From JAJDXW01 sp965223775 (GTDB lineage: Bacteria; Pseudomonadota; Gammaproteobacteria; HK1): 64,000 bases of DNA. Shown here one piece after another: positions 62,910 through 64,000 of the stretch; within the stretch, counting starts at the first letter, position 1, and each line of letters starts with the position of its first letter. The stretch spans positions 2,542,001-2,606,000 of the forward strand of contig OZ245021.1 in NCBI GenBank assembly GCA_965223775.1, read 5' to 3'. The position numbers were made by a program, and so were the translations under genes. The notes beneath the pieces were generated by a model. That model was given only the letters and a program-made list of their open reading frames with translations. It ran no database searches and was not told the DNA's origin.

Positions 62910-63638
62910 TCAGGGGAATTCGAAGAGGATCCCCGACGCATCACTTGTGAAGTACAGCATCCAGCGGTACTTGTGTACGTAGATGGTGTCGAATCCGGAT
63001 TGACTCCAGTACTCAACGAGGCGTTCAGCGGCGTAGGCGAGCGCCATGTTGATGTGAATCCCCGGGGATGGCTGGTCATGGTAGACGAGGAGATGATCAC
63101 GGTCGTACCGTGCATAGTGGGAGCTCAGCTTAGCGTGCTTGTGCAGCGCGACATCGAGGACCGACTGCCCGAATTCCCGCTCAGCCCTGTCTCTTGGCCA
63201 GCCGTAGCCTGTTAACCGCTTGCGCCCAGCCTCCTCCCGGATCTGCGAGGTCGGGCGGCCTTGGGTGCCCCATTCGTAGAGCGAAGCGTCGACGACCGCT
63301 CCGTCTTGTTGAGCGACTGGATGCACTTTGGCCCGGACGTAGTCGGGGTTGATTGCTTCTGTCGCCTCGACGCCAATCTGCATATTGCCGGTGTCGAGAA
63401 CGAAGTCCGGTGCCTGCCGCCTATAGAGACGCACAGGCGAACGGAGTTGGCCATCGTGAAGCAGCGCACGCAGCAGGTGTTGAATCTGCCGTTGTTCACG
63501 AGCATCAGAGGCGGGGTCTTCCGCTCGAGGGGGTACGTCAATCTCGAGCGCCTGTATGCAACTTTCCAACTCCCCAAGTGTACCGGCTTCGAAGACGAGG
63601 AGGCAGGGGTTTCGGCTGTGGGGCACTCGGTAGGGCAA
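62910..63638 (-). CDS. Unknown protein with a PD-(D/E)XK-like motif
   Basis: 242 residues. 'RRQAPDFVLDTGNMQIGVEA' followed by 'TEAIN' has an Asp, then E-x-T on the next strand, like some restriction-fold proteins, but the Lys is absent. 'YARYDRDHLLVYHDQPSPGI' and 'RLVEYWSQSGFDTIYVHKYR' suggest an alpha/beta fold. Function is not assignable. Confidence 0.55.
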   Translation of the reverse strand: MPYRVPHSRNPCLLVFEAGTLGELESCIQALEIDVPPRAEDPASDAREQRQIQHLLRALLHDGQLRSPVRLYRRQAPDFVLDTGNMQIGVEATEAINPDYVRAKVHPVAQQDGAVVDASLYEWGTQGRPTSQIREEAGRKRLTGYGWPRDRAEREFGQSVLDVALHKHAKLSSHYARYDRDHLLVYHDQPSPGIHINMALAYAAERLVEYWSQSGFDTIYVHKYRWMLYFTSDASGILFEFP

Positions 63639-63787
63639 CTTTGGAAGAGAACGGAGGTGAGCTGCAAGAGGTTAGACCTTTGATGATATAGGAAAAGACA
63701 ATCGCTCGCTGAGTGCCATGACCGGAGAGGGTCAGGGAAGTTTACGCGGACCAGGGCGGCAACCTCGCCGCAGCCCGGTCGCCCCGC

Positions 63788-64000
63788 TTACCCAGACCCA
63801 GCGCGCCGCGCTTTCAGCTTCGAGCGAGCTCTTTGAAGTTGTTCTTGTGCGATGCTGCGGTACCGAGGCGGACCTTCAACAGAGAATACTTCCAAGGCGG
63901 CGAGATGGGCCCGCACGGCTTGCTCCAGGCGCTTGGTGTCGCCCTCGCGCTCACCAAGGACTCCGAGCGCGAGGCCCAGGTTGTTCTGCGTCGAGGCCCA
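63788..64000 (-). CDS. C-terminus of a TPR-repeat protein
   Basis: The last 70 codons of a gene that starts beyond the window. 'WASTQNNLGLALGVLGEREG' followed by 'RLEQAVRAHLAALEVF' is a clear TPR unit of the type found in long tandem arrays. Stop TAA at 63790-63788, with a basic tail. Confidence 0.8.
   Translation of the reverse strand, partial: WASTQNNLGLALGVLGEREGDTKRLEQAVRAHLAALEVFSVEGPPRYRSIAQEQLQRARSKLKARRAGSG

Overview
The window is GC-rich proteobacterial DNA, most likely from a gammaproteobacterium: an H-NS-family protein, a TraR/DksA zinc-finger protein, a LexA-type repressor with E. coli-like spacing, and proteobacterial IS families all fit. Almost nothing looks like core metabolism. 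It is an accessory or defence island repeatedly hit by mobile elements. Three stretches (about 33.2-35.0 kb and 48.6-50.8 kb, and the leader near 22.9 kb) are visibly AT-richer than the rest, which suggests separate acquisition.

Left part (1-15.3 kb). A leftward operon of five genes with overlapping or abutting ends (5930 down past base 1) encodes two small membrane proteins, a ClpP-fold/VirD4-like fusion, a Cys-cluster protein and a large helical-repeat protein; I do not recognise it as a described system. Divergent from it is a LexA-like autoprotease gene, followed by a tiny type I-E-like CRISPR remnant and a duplicated piece of the lexA 3' end. Then come a fused MNT-HEPN protein, a separate MntA-HepT pair, and a Nudix gene split by an IS4-family element that itself carries an IS21-family element; both insertions have perfect target duplications.

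Middle (15.5-35.6 kb). A degenerate YgjP-like peptidase, an EcsC-family protein and a secreted HNH-type nuclease precede a modification-based defence locus: a nuclease-methylase fusion resembling type IIG enzymes (leftward), an IS1380 element, then DUF499 ATPase, a small linker protein, a DUF1156 methylase and a PLD/SNF2-type helicase (rightward, tightly packed). A PIN-domain gene, a TIR-like/deoxyribosyltransferase-fold gene and an H-NS-like gene follow.

Argonaute locus (35.8-47.6 kb). A short prokaryotic Argonaute gene (518 codons when rejoined) is cut in its PIWI domain by an 8465-bp transposon with TGTTGT/ACAACA ends and a 5-bp target duplication. The transposon carries a zinc protein, a DDE transposase, an AAA ATPase and a small protein, and it has been hit by an IS3-family element and by a complete RIT element (three tyrosine recombinases, perfect 94-bp inverted repeats) inside its transposase gene. 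The upstream Argonaute partner gene, an Mrr-TIR-APAZ fusion, is intact.

Right part (48.6-64 kb). A Septu-like PtuA/PtuB pair, a SAM methyltransferase, small proteins, a multicopper-oxidase remnant, a HEPN-like gene, a broken SRAP gene, a cold-shock protein, two metallophosphoesterases, a DEDD exonuclease, another HEPN protein, several unknowns, a broken thermonuclease gene and the C-terminus of a TPR protein at the edge.
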